Origin: Microbacteriaceae bacterium
GTDB taxonomy: Bacteria > Actinomycetota > Actinomycetes > Actinomycetales > Microbacteriaceae
Assembly (NCBI GenBank): GCA_025463545.1
Contig: JAODAR010000010.1
Span: 186,001-250,000, forward strand
Length of the DNA stretch: 64,000 nucleotides
Reading direction: 5' to 3'
Of the stretch, positions 25,329 through 33,258 are shown piece by piece. The notes beneath the pieces are model-generated. The model ran no database searches, was not told the DNA's origin, and was given only the letters and a program-made list of their open reading frames with translations. The translations under genes and the position numbers were made by a program. The stretch's first letter is position 1, and every line of letters starts with the position of its first letter.

Positions 25329-26428
25329 TAGTTCACCGTCCCCAGATTGAGTTGGGGGTTGGCGGCCGCAGCAGCGTCGGCCGCGGGTCCGCCGAGCACT
25401 TCCGAAATGGCAGCATGGTTGAGGGTGCCGTGGATCACGCCGGCTGCGTCGACGACATCGATGCTCAAGGATCCAGTCAGAACCAGAGTGTCCAGCGCGT
25501 CGCGAAGCGATGCGGTCAACTCGACGCGCGGTCCCCGGCCGGTTGCGGACGAGCCGAGACGCGCTTCGCTCACGGGAATGAGTGCGAGTCGCTTGAGCGC
25601 TGCTCCCCGGCCGATGAAGGATGCCACATAGTCGTTGGCGGGAGCGGCGAGGATGCGGGCTGGGGTATCGAACTGCTCAATCCTCGAGCGCTCGCCCAGC
25701 ACCGCGATGCGGTCACCGAGCTTGATCGCCTCCTCGAAGTCGTGCGTGACGAAGATGATCGTCTTGCCGATTTCAGACTGCAGTCTCAGGAATTCCGCCT
25801 GCAGCTTCTCCCGAGTGATGGGATCGGTCGCTCCGAACGGTTCGTCCATCAGCATCACCGGCGGGTCAGCCGCCAGCGCGCGAGCCACCCCAGCGCGTTG
25901 CTGCTGGCCGCCGGAGAGCTGCTTGGGGTAACGCTTGGCAAACGTGCCGGGATCAAGCTCCACGGTTTGCAGCAGTTCGTCGACCCGGGAGGCGATTTTC
26001 GCCTTGGACCAGCCGAGCAGCCGGGGCACCACCCCGATGTTTTCGGCGATCGTGAGGTGCGGGAAGAGACCGATTTGCTGGATGACGTACCCGATGTGCC
26101 GGCGCAAGTCGTTCGGGTTGAGCGACAGGACGTCTTTGCCGTCGATCCGAATGGAGCCGCTGGTCGGCTCTATGATCCGGTTGATCATCTTCATTGTCGT
26201 GGTCTTGCCGCATCCGCTGGGACCGACGAACATCACCAATTCACCCGGCTCGATGCGCATCGAGAAGTTTTCCACTGCGGAGGCGTCCTGGCCGGCGTAG
26301 GTCTTCGTGATGTTGTCGAGCTCGATCGAAACTCCGCCCTCGTTGGCGGAGATGGCGGACAGGACGCCGGTATTGGTGAGCGCGGCCGCGATGTCGGTGG
26401 TGGCGTTTGAACGATTGAAATCAGGCAC
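25328..26428 (-). CDS. opuCA: OpuCA-type ABC transporter ATPase with C-terminal CBS region
   Basis: 366 residues. Walker A GPSGCGKTTTMKM, signature LSGGQQQRAGVARALA, Walker B VMLMDEPFGATDP and switch His FVTHDFEEAIKLGDR are all intact. Residues after about 270 form the truncated CBS-like regulatory tail typical of OpuCA/OsmV (TASLRDALDTLVLTGSLSIDVVD, with VIHGTLNHAAISEVLG). Osmoprotectant importers of this type respond to ionic strength through that region. The first 30 residues before GVSIELDNITKTYAG are not conserved in style. Confidence 0.93.
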   Translation of the reverse strand: MPDFNRSNATTDIAAALTNTGVLSAISANEGGVSIELDNITKTYAGQDASAVENFSMRIEPGELVMFVGPSGCGKTTTMKMINRIIEPTSGSIRIDGKDVLSLNPNDLRRHIGYVIQQIGLFPHLTIAENIGVVPRLLGWSKAKIASRVDELLQTVELDPGTFAKRYPKQLSGGQQQRAGVARALAADPPVMLMDEPFGATDPITREKLQAEFLRLQSEIGKTIIFVTHDFEEAIKLGDRIAVLGERSRIEQFDTPARILAAPANDYVASFIGRGAALKRLALIPVSEARLGSSATGRGPRVELTASLRDALDTLVLTGSLSIDVVDAAGVIHGTLNHAAISEVLGGPAADAAAAANPQLNLGTVN

Positions 26429-27086
26429 GAAGACCCCTTGATGTGGTGAGCCGGGTGATGAGGATGAAGGCGCCGTCGGCGAGGAGGGCGAGAATGACGA
26501 CCAGGACGGTTCCCGTCAGGGCGTAGTTGAGCGCGTTCTTGGAGCCGAGCGACGAGAGGCCCTTGAAGATGTACTGGCCGAGGCCAGGGCCCGCAACGTA
26601 CGCCGCAATCGCAGCGATACCGATGGTGAGCTGTGCGGCGACGCGAGCGCCGGTCAGGATGACGGGCCATGCGATCGGCAGTTGGGTGGTGAGCAAGACG
26701 CGTACCGGGCCCATCCCCATCCCGGTTGCCGACTCGAGGATGTGCAGCGGGACTTCGCGAAGCCCGACGACGGTGTTGCGAATGATCGGCAGCAGCGAGT
26801 AGAAGACGAGGGCAACGATGGTGGGCCCCCATCCCAGCCCCAGGACAGGGCTCAAGAGCGCGAGTAGCGCAAGGGACGGGATGGTGATGGCGATTCCCGC
26901 CGCCGTCACGGAGACTGAGCGCGAGATCGGTTTATTCCAGACCAACAGGCCGATGACGACTCCCACCACCAGTGCGATCACCAGCGAAATGATGACGACC
27001 AAGACGTGCTGGATCACGAGCTCCAGGATGTCGTCCCATCGACGTCCGAGAAACACACCGAGGTTAGCAACGTCGAATTCCGACAC
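26421..27086 (-). CDS. OpuC-type ABC transporter permease (first gene of cassette)
   Basis: 221 residues with five to six membrane segments; LRNTVVG-type region VGLREVPLHILESATGMGMGPVRVLLTTQLPIAWPVILTG is the ATPase-coupling loop. It overlaps the ATPase gene by eight bases. It is the first gene of the ten-gene cassette that runs to 16816 and is divergent from the IclR regulator 157 bases away, which most likely controls it. Confidence 0.92.
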   Translation of the reverse strand: MSEFDVANLGVFLGRRWDDILELVIQHVLVVIISLVIALVVGVVIGLLVWNKPISRSVSVTAAGIAITIPSLALLALLSPVLGLGWGPTIVALVFYSLLPIIRNTVVGLREVPLHILESATGMGMGPVRVLLTTQLPIAWPVILTGARVAAQLTIGIAAIAAYVAGPGLGQYIFKGLSSLGSKNALNYALTGTVLVVILALLADGAFILITRLTTSRGLRA

Positions 27087-27205
27087 GTCCTACTCCTTTC
27101 TCTTCGTTGAGTGAAGCCGTTTGGCTGCTGGTGGTCACGAACCGAATCCAGCGGGTTGGCGACAGGAGTGACACTAGCAGCGCGTGGTGCCAATGCGCCA
27201 ACTGC

Positions 27206-27224
27206 TGTTGTCACAATGGCAACA
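27206..27224. promoter_or_regulatory. Palindromic operator candidate between the ABC cassette and iclR
   Basis: TGTTGTCACAATGGCAACA is an inverted repeat with eight-base arms (seven of eight pairs) and a three-base centre, 19 bases before the IclR start and about 120 before the first permease gene. Position and symmetry fit an IclR-family dimer site controlling both directions. Confidence 0.5.
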
Positions 27225-27242
27225 AAGGATTAGGCTTCGAGC

Positions 27243-28103
27243 ATGACGGTGACACAGAGCGGGCCCAGCGCGCGGCGCAACGCGAGCGGGCTCGGGCGCG
27301 ACATTGAAGTGCTCGAGCTTCTCGGTGGGGCGGAGGCAGCGGCGCACGGAGGGCTCGGCGTGGTGCGCATCGCTCAACTTACCGGCCGGGACAAGGGCGT
27401 CATGTCCCGGACCCTCGCGACACTTGCGGATGCTGGGCTTGCGGATCGTGACCCTGAGACGCTCAACTATCGCCTGGGCAGTCGGCTCTTCTCCCTTGCC
27501 GCTCGCACAATGGAATCAACCTTGGCTACCGAGTCCCGCCCGCACCTCCGCAGGATCGCACGTTCGACGCGGGAAACCACTCACCTGTGCGTGCTCCGCG
27601 GGGGAAACGTCCTCACCATCATGAGCGAGCTGAGCCCCCACGAGTTCCGCACCACCGGATGGGAGGGCGTGACGACAGCCGCCTGGCGCACGCCGTCCGG
27701 GCGGGTGCTCATCAGCGACTGGGACCGCGCCTCGCTCACGAACTGGTACGACGAACACGGCCAGGATCGCCCGCTCGTGGGGCCGGTGGACCCACTCATG
27801 TCCGCTTCGGGATTAGCGGTGCTGGAATCACCGCCCGAGGATAAGGTCATCGTGCGCGACTTCGACTCACTCATCGCCGAGATCCAGCGGATCCGGGAGC
27901 GGGGCTACGCAACGCTCGACGAAGAACTCGAGCTCGGCGTAGTCGGCGCATCCGCGCCTGTCATCGACTTCACCGGACGCATCATTGCCGCCATCAACGT
28001 CAGCGCTCCCAAATCGCGCATTGGGTCTCAGCTCGACAAGCTCGGCACCTACGTCGCCCTCGCGGCCAAAGCATTGTCGGAGCAACTCGGGCACAAACCG
28101 TAA
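27243..28103 (+). CDS. IclR family transcriptional regulator
   Basis: 286 residues. An N-terminal winged helix (about 25-85; LTGRDKGVMSRTLATLADAG is the recognition helix) precedes the IclR effector domain (about 100-280; CVLRGGNVLTIMSELSPHEF, SGRVLISDW, ERGYATLDEELELGVVGASA, AINVSAP). It is divergent from the OpuC-type catabolic cassette and is the obvious candidate regulator of it. The effector is presumably the imported compound or its first oxidation product. Confidence 0.93.
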   Translation: MTVTQSGPSARRNASGLGRDIEVLELLGGAEAAAHGGLGVVRIAQLTGRDKGVMSRTLATLADAGLADRDPETLNYRLGSRLFSLAARTMESTLATESRPHLRRIARSTRETTHLCVLRGGNVLTIMSELSPHEFRTTGWEGVTTAAWRTPSGRVLISDWDRASLTNWYDEHGQDRPLVGPVDPLMSASGLAVLESPPEDKVIVRDFDSLIAEIQRIRERGYATLDEELELGVVGASAPVIDFTGRIIAAINVSAPKSRIGSQLDKLGTYVALAAKALSEQLGHKP

Positions 28104-28206
28104 GCCGGTCCGTTCCATCTCCGAAGGAAGGGTGCCGAAAAACGGATGCCCTGCTCACACCACGTGTAGCCGGACCGCATATCGAGGCGGCCGCTACGAT
28201 CTGGAC

Positions 28207-28854
28207 ATGGGTCCCAGAATCGAGCGCTTCCACGGAACACTGGCCTCCTGGAACGACGATCGCGGATTCGGCTTCATCTCCGCAGCCGAAGGCACAGAAG
28301 AAACCTTCGTTCACATCACGTCCTTCCAGGCACGGCCGACGCGGCCGCAGGTGGGTGAGCCGCTCTCGTTCGAAATGGAGTACTCGGTAGACGGCAAGCG
28401 CCGAGCGACGCGGGTGAGAACGGCCGGGGAGCGGATGTCGTCCACGACGCCGCGCCGCGCGCCCCGAGGAAAGTCAGGCGGCGCACGTTACCTGGCGATC
28501 CTCGCCTTTGTGATCGGCTATCTCGTTGTCAACGCCGTCTGGCCGATCCCCCTGTGGGCCGCCGCGCTCTATCTCGTCGCCAGCATCGTGTGCTTCATCG
28601 TGTATGCGGCGGACAAGTCAGCGGCCGTCTCGGGGCGCTGGCGGGTTTCGGAGAGCACCCTTCTGCTGTTGGGCGTTGCAGGCGGCTGGCCGGGCGCCAT
28701 CGTCGCTCAGCAAACGCTCCGCCACAAGACGCAGAAGGCCAGCTTCCGGTCGGCCTTCTGGGGAAGCGTGGTCCTGAACCTGATCGTCTTCGTCGGGTTC
28801 ACAACGCCCCTGTTTTCGCTGTTCGTCGACGCAAGCAGACGCCCGCTGGGGTAG
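28207..28854 (+). CDS. Cold-shock domain fused to DUF1294 membrane domain
   Basis: 215 residues from ATG 28207. The N-terminus RFHGTLASWNDDRGFGFISA with ETFVHITSF carries the RNP1 and RNP2 motifs of a cold-shock nucleic-acid-binding domain. After a basic linker, residues 95-210 form the DUF1294 domain with four hydrophobic segments, including YAADKSAAVSGRWRVSE and the conserved GGWPGAIVAQQTLRHKTQKASFR. This fusion occurs in many bacteria; its role is unknown, perhaps RNA or DNA binding at the membrane. It is a single gene downstream of iclR. Confidence 0.93.
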   Translation: MGPRIERFHGTLASWNDDRGFGFISAAEGTEETFVHITSFQARPTRPQVGEPLSFEMEYSVDGKRRATRVRTAGERMSSTTPRRAPRGKSGGARYLAILAFVIGYLVVNAVWPIPLWAAALYLVASIVCFIVYAADKSAAVSGRWRVSESTLLLLGVAGGWPGAIVAQQTLRHKTQKASFRSAFWGSVVLNLIVFVGFTTPLFSLFVDASRRPLG

Positions 28855-28890
28855 CTTCGGGAACCGACGCGTAGCTTAGGGAACCGACGG
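28851..28890. repeat. 20-base tandem duplication across a stop codon
   Basis: GTAGCTTCGGGAACCGACGC (28851-28870) is followed at once by GTAGCTTAGGGAACCGACGG (28871-28890), 18 of 20 bases identical. The first copy holds the TAG stop (28852-28854) of the cold-shock/DUF1294 gene. Confidence 0.95.
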
Positions 28891-28972
28891 CCGCTACGGG
28901 GCACGCCTCGCGCTCATCGCCTGGCGCCGCGACCCGTTAGGCGCAGTTCCAATCAGCGGGAAGCAGAGCCGG

Positions 28973-30088
28973 TCATGGCGTCCAGCGCAACTCGATGATC
29001 TGATGAGCATCCGAGTTGTAATAGACGTTCTGCGAGGCTTCGCCGGTATAGACGAAACCCACAGGGTTACTGATGGAGTTTGGCGCGCCCGCAGCCGCAC
29101 CGATTGGATTGTGGTGCCATCCGCTCGGGTCCCACCAGAGCTCGTGGATGGCTCCGTCCTGCCCCGTGTAGAGCACGTGCTGTGTCGCAACAACCTGGGC
29201 CTTCTGCGCCTCGAAAGCGTATCCGGTCGGACGGAATCCAGACGAGATGAGTGGTGCGCCGGTGAGCTGAGTTAGGTCGACGTGGGTCCATCCGCTGGCT
29301 TGCCACCACAGTTCATGAACGTGGCCATCGGCACTCGCGAAGTTCACGTGCTGGGTTAGTTGGTCCCTGAGCACGTAACCGGTGTGGCCGTCGTCGACGG
29401 CCGCCGGCGCTCCGCTCTGAACCGTCAAGTCGCCGTGGTGCCACCCGTTGACGTCTTTCCAGTACTCATTGATGTGACCGTCGGCGCTGCGGTAGTTGAC
29501 GTGTTGGGTGTTCTGGGCACCGAACACGTACGCTCCCGGCGCACCGTCCGCGGGCGGACCGCCGAACCTGGCTGTCATGTCGACGTGCTGCCACACGTTG
29601 GAGCCCGTGCCGTTGTTGGTCAGGAGATGGAGGTGGTTGTCCTGCCCCTTGTACACCACGTTTTCAGTGCTTTCGGCGAGGTACTCATAGCCTCGAGGCT
29701 CGGAGAGGGCGAGCGGGAAGCCGCTCCCGTCCATCAGGTCGTGGTGATGCCAGTCGCCGTCCCACCACAGTTCGTGCACATGGCCGTCGAAGGGTGCACC
29801 GATATACAGAACGTGCTGTTGGCCCTGGGTCCCGTAGACGTATGCAGTCGGAAACGAGAACACCGGGGGCGCTCCACCGGCCGCCGCGTTCAGGTCATTC
29901 GTGTGCCAGGCGCCGTCGTCGGTGGTGTACAGCTCGTTGATGATGCCCGTGGAGCCGCCCCCAGGGGTGAACCCCTGATAGACGACGTGCTTCGGCGAAT
30001 TTGCGAACACAAACAGATAAGCCGCTGGGTCGAACGTCGCGAGCGGGCCACCGACTTCGAGTGTGAGATTCCGTGATTTCCAGCCCAT
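28973..30088 (-). CDS. Predicted seven-bladed lectin-like beta-propeller protein
   Basis: 371 residues from ATG 30088, with GGAGCGGG upstream. The sequence consists of repeats of about 50 residues with the pattern GHVHELWW-xx-GWxHxDLTxxxGAP: ELYTTDDGAWHTNDL, ELWWDGDWHHHDL, HLLTNNGTGSNVWQHVDM, EYWKDVNGWHHGDL, ELWWQASGWTHVDL and ELWWDPSGWHHNPI. The C-terminus stops at IIELRWTP, and the N-terminus starts with GWKSRNLTLEVGGP, so the two ends together make one more repeat and would close a ring. This resembles fucose-specific lectin/tachylectin-type propellers. There is no signal peptide or anchor. Sugar binding is inferred from the Trp/His-rich repeat faces. Confidence 0.82.
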   Translation of the reverse strand: MGWKSRNLTLEVGGPLATFDPAAYLFVFANSPKHVVYQGFTPGGGSTGIINELYTTDDGAWHTNDLNAAAGGAPPVFSFPTAYVYGTQGQQHVLYIGAPFDGHVHELWWDGDWHHHDLMDGSGFPLALSEPRGYEYLAESTENVVYKGQDNHLHLLTNNGTGSNVWQHVDMTARFGGPPADGAPGAYVFGAQNTQHVNYRSADGHINEYWKDVNGWHHGDLTVQSGAPAAVDDGHTGYVLRDQLTQHVNFASADGHVHELWWQASGWTHVDLTQLTGAPLISSGFRPTGYAFEAQKAQVVATQHVLYTGQDGAIHELWWDPSGWHHNPIGAAAGAPNSISNPVGFVYTGEASQNVYYNSDAHQIIELRWTP

Positions 30089-30147
30089 TGTCCCGCTCCG
30101 ATCTTCGGATACAACGTGCGGCAGACGTCGGCGTTGACGAAGTCAGG

Positions 30148-30963
30148 CTACGCCGGCGAAGGGGGCAGCGCATAGGCTTCGCGGCGTTCTTCGCCGGCGC
30201 TATTGCCGCCGTCCACGATGATCGTCTGTCCGGTCACGTAGGAAGCGCCCGGCGAAGCAAGCCAGGCGATGACGGATGCGACTTCTGCCGGCGTTCCGCT
30301 GCGGCCCATCGGCACGAGGCCACCCTCGATCACTTCACTGGGCAGTTGCGAGCCGCTTGCGATCCAGCCCGGTGCCACCGCGTTCGCCGTGATTCCGCGT
30401 CGCGCCTCATCGACGGCAAGCGCGCGGGTGAGCCCGACAAGCCCGGCCTCGGCCGTGGCGTAGACCAGGTCTCCGCGGGACGCCATCACGGAGCCGCTTA
30501 CGCTCGACACTGTCACAATGCGTCCCCAGTTCGCAGCGCGCATGAACCCGATCACCGCGTGGGTGGCGTGAAAGGCCGTCGAGAGGTTGACGGCCAGACC
30601 GCGATCCCACTCCCCTGCCGTCGTGGTGATATCGCCCTGGGCCATCTCCGCGTCACCGGATGCGATCATGCCGGCATTGTTGACCAGGATCGTGGGCCTG
30701 AGATCTGCGTGGGCGAGTCCGTTGCTGAGCTCCCGAGCACCGTCCACGGAATCGAGCGTGCACACGATACCGGATGCCGCGATGTCCCGGTCTGTCAACT
30801 CGGCAACTCTCTCGCGCACGCGATCAGTCGTGGCTGTGATCACCACTTTCGCTCCCAACTCCCCCAACGCCCGAGCGGCGGCGAAGCCGATCCCGGAGGC
30901 TCTCCCGGCTCCCGTGATCAAAGCCGTGCGGCCGGCGAGGTTCCATCCGTCGGGGAGGTCCAT
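30148..30963 (-). CDS. SDR-family protein with substituted catalytic lysine
   Basis: 271 residues with a normal Rossmann start (RTALITGAGRASGIGFAAAR), LVNNAGMIASGD and VTVSSVSGSVMAS, and the closing GQTIIVDGGNSA. The active-site motif reads VYATAEAGLVGLTRAL: Tyr is present but the position four residues later, Lys in nearly all SDR enzymes, is Glu (GAG instead of AAG). The protein is otherwise a fabG-like reductase of usual length. It may be inactive, regulatory or newly specialised, and a single-base error cannot be excluded. It stands alone between the lectin and VapBC genes. Confidence 0.88.
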   Translation of the reverse strand: MDLPDGWNLAGRTALITGAGRASGIGFAAARALGELGAKVVITATTDRVRERVAELTDRDIAASGIVCTLDSVDGARELSNGLAHADLRPTILVNNAGMIASGDAEMAQGDITTTAGEWDRGLAVNLSTAFHATHAVIGFMRAANWGRIVTVSSVSGSVMASRGDLVYATAEAGLVGLTRALAVDEARRGITANAVAPGWIASGSQLPSEVIEGGLVPMGRSGTPAEVASVIAWLASPGASYVTGQTIIVDGGNSAGEERREAYALPPSPA

Positions 30964-31043
30964 AGCGCAATGGTATGTGGACCTGTCGATTCCGCGCCGG
31001 TCCGGATGCGGGGGGCCGTTTCACGCTGGGATAGGAGCCTTCA

Positions 31044-31463
31044 TCAAGTCGCCGGCGCCACCAGCGGCAGCCCCGGGAACGCTGTCCGGTACCGACGCGC
31101 GTCCCTCGTCACCAGAACGAGCCGGTCGACCACCGCATGAGCCCCGATGTAGAAGTCGGGCAGCGTAGTTCCGCGGGTTCCCCCGCGCCTCCGATAGGCC
31201 TGGTGCGCCCGCGCAGCAAGAAACCCAGCCGCCCAGGGCAGAGGTGCGCGCCGGAGCGCGTCGATCGGTAAGGCGTCGTCCATCGCATCGATCGTGTCGA
31301 ATGCGAGCGATACTTCCGAATAGATGAGTGGGTTGATCCACACCTCGCCGCGTCGCATCGCATCGGCCAGCGCGCGCGCCGACCAGTCTCCCCAGAGCGG
31401 GTCGTCGGTGATGATGTCGAGCAGAACGTTCGAGTCGACCATGAACCCGCGAACTTCAGTCAT
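31044..31463 (-). CDS. vapC: VapC-like PIN-domain toxin
   Basis: 139 residues from ATG 31463, overlapping the antitoxin gene by eight bases (ATGACTGA). The PIN fold's acidic residues are visible: VDSNVLLDIITDD at the N-terminus, YSEVSLAFDTIDAMDDAL in the middle, and LPDFYIGAHAVV then LVTRDARRYR near the C-terminus. VapC toxins are Mg-dependent RNases that cut tRNA or rRNA. The pair with an AbrB-type antitoxin is complete and apparently intact. Confidence 0.92.
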   Translation of the reverse strand: MTEVRGFMVDSNVLLDIITDDPLWGDWSARALADAMRRGEVWINPLIYSEVSLAFDTIDAMDDALPIDALRRAPLPWAAGFLAARAHQAYRRRGGTRGTTLPDFYIGAHAVVDRLVLVTRDARRYRTAFPGLPLVAPAT

Positions 31464-31698
31464 CGTCGTAGGAGCGACTGAGCTGCATGATCTCATCCGT
31501 TGTCAGGGTGCGCTGAGCCGATCCCCGAAGTCGCGCCAGGAGTTGATCGGCCCGATCTGGCTTTGACACCGTGGCGGCCGGAGCCAGAATCACCATGCCG
31601 TCGCGCTCGATGAACTCGACGTCGGTTTGTGGCATGAGGCCATAGTGTTCCCGTATCCCCTGCGGGATAGTCACCTGCCCCTTCGACGTGATGCGCAT
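31456..31698 (-). CDS. vapB: VapB/AbrB-type antitoxin
   Basis: 80 residues from ATG 31698. MRITSKGQVTIPQGIREHYG is the swapped-hairpin AbrB/MazE DNA-binding motif, and the acidic C-terminal half (LARLRGSAQRTLTTDEIMQL) would wrap the toxin. It probably binds its own promoter and neutralises the downstream PIN toxin. Confidence 0.92.
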   Translation of the reverse strand: MRITSKGQVTIPQGIREHYGLMPQTDVEFIERDGMVILAPAATVSKPDRADQLLARLRGSAQRTLTTDEIMQLSRSYDDD

Positions 31699-31914
31699 GG
31701 GTCCAGTGTAGTTCTTACCGACCGTGGTAATACTCTTGGGGAAATTCGCCATGCGGCAGTTCACCACCGTCACGCCTGACGGGAATCCTCTGTGGAGCGA
31801 TTGGTGGATAATCTGCGCGATTGTCGCCTGTGGAGAATCGTCCGCATGATGACGAATCCCGAGCCCGGCCCGCAAGGCCTCGCGCATCCACTTGCCGGCC
31901 GGATCCCAGCCTTC

Positions 31915-32616
31915 TCAGTGAGTTCCCGTGAGCGCAGACCGATACCGCGCGTACTTCGGCTTACCGACGAGCCGCCAGATCAGCCGCACCGGTGCGGGCA
32001 GGTGCTTGTGCTGCCAGTTCTCACCACCATCCGGTTGCGCGGCGAGGATCGTCCCCAGCTGAATAAACGTCTTGCCCTTCGCGGTGGACTTGCGACCATG
32101 CTCGGCGAACGCGTCGATATCCTTCGGCGTGAAGACGGTCTCCATCACCGGCACGATGTGCACTTCCTCGTCGGGCAGGTGCACGGCGAGCGCCGCGTTG
32201 ATTCCGTCAAGCGCGGAGACGACGGATGCGCCATCCGTCGCCCTGCCGCTCGCCCGCCACGCGGGCAGGCTCACGTCGAGCTCCTCGAGGTGCAGGAGCA
32301 TCTCGGCGTGCTGTCTCTTCATCCGCTCGACATGGGCCACGCACGAGGGGGCGCGGCTCTCGAGGCGGTCCCAGAGCATCGAGTCTTCGCCCTCGTGATG
32401 CCCATGGAGCCCGGTCGAGAGCATCGCCAGGTAGTCGCCGACGATGTCAGCGTGGGCCGCATCATGGTCAGCCACAGCGTGGACTAGCTGGGGGCCCTCG
32501 CCGAACCCGGCCCGGAACATCCGATGGATCTCCGCCATTCCGCTCGCGTCGCAGGTCTTCGCGCCTCCGGCGCCGGCGGAGTTGTCGCCACTCGAGGGCA
32601 ACGCCGTTGCAGACAT
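31915..32616 (-). CDS. Hemerythrin-domain protein
   Basis: 233 residues from ATG 32616, with CGGAG upstream. The first 30 residues are unremarkable. The four-helix bundle follows, with candidate iron ligands in HAVADHDAAHADIV, HGHHEGEDSMLWDRLE, VERMKRQHAEMLLHLEEL and HLPDEEVHIVPVMETV (His and Glu at the expected helical spacing). Such proteins bind O2 or NO at a di-iron site. The C-terminal 80 residues (FIQLGTILAAQPDG ... RLIWRLVGKPKYARY) are a common actinobacterial extension. A palindrome lies upstream at 32728. Confidence 0.92.
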   Translation of the reverse strand: MSATALPSSGDNSAGAGGAKTCDASGMAEIHRMFRAGFGEGPQLVHAVADHDAAHADIVGDYLAMLSTGLHGHHEGEDSMLWDRLESRAPSCVAHVERMKRQHAEMLLHLEELDVSLPAWRASGRATDGASVVSALDGINAALAVHLPDEEVHIVPVMETVFTPKDIDAFAEHGRKSTAKGKTFIQLGTILAAQPDGGENWQHKHLPAPVRLIWRLVGKPKYARYRSALTGTH

Positions 32617-32727
32617 GAGTACTCCGATCGTCATTGAGCGGTCGCTGGAACTGTATTCCGCCACTCGGGCCGCGGGCAAGGGGTACTTGCTGCTTCCGAG
32701 ACCTGGGCTGCACTTCAGTCCCAGCTA

Positions 32728-32744
32728 TGTTCACGATCAGAACA
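32728..32744. promoter_or_regulatory. Inverted repeat upstream of the hemerythrin gene
   Basis: TGTTC (32728-32732) and GAACA (32740-32744) form a perfect palindrome with a seven-base spacer, 112 bases before the hemerythrin start. It overlaps the last codons of the GlnQ remnant. A regulator site is possible but unproven. Confidence 0.3.
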
Positions 32745-33258
32745 ATATGGTCTCATCAACGCGGTCGGCCGCCTCCCGGGCGAAACGGATCTCGCGCGTG
32801 ACGACCACCATGGTGAGGCCCTCCGCTGAGAGCTCCTTCATCGTGGCGAGCACCTCCCCCACCAGTTCCGGGTCGAGCCCGCTCGTCGGCTCGTCGAAGA
32901 GCATCAGCTTGGGCCGCATGGCCAATGCCCGTGCGATCGCGACTCGCTGCTGCCCGCCGGAGAGGTGCCGCGGGTACGCGTTCTCCCGCCCGCTCAGGTT
33001 CACCTTCGCGAGCAGCTTCTTCGCACACGCGACAAGTCCCTCACGCGCCTCACCCTTCACCCCGGTCGGCGCCTCGATGATGTTCTGCTACACAGTCATG
33101 TGGGCGAACAAGTTGAACTGCTGGAACACCATGCCGATGTCCCGCCGCCGCAATGCGATCTGGTTGCCCGAGAGTTCGTGTAGCCGTCCGTTTCGCACCT
33201 CGAACCCGACATCCCGGCCGTCAACGAGAATCCGGCTGCCGTTCAACTCCTCGAGCTG
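32737..33258 (-). pseudogene. GlnQ-type amino acid ABC ATPase remnant
   Basis: Reading the minus strand from 33258, the frame gives LEELNGSRILVDGRDVGF, RRRDIGMVFQQFNLFAHMTV, then an in-frame [21 protein letters not shown], the signature [16 protein letters not shown] and Walker [30 protein letters not shown] and an aberrant end. The N-terminal Walker A region is missing, there is a nonsense codon where Leu or Gln is usual before QNI, and the last 25 or so residues are lost. It was a polar amino acid importer ATPase and is not functional. No permease or binding protein genes remain nearby. Confidence 0.88.
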
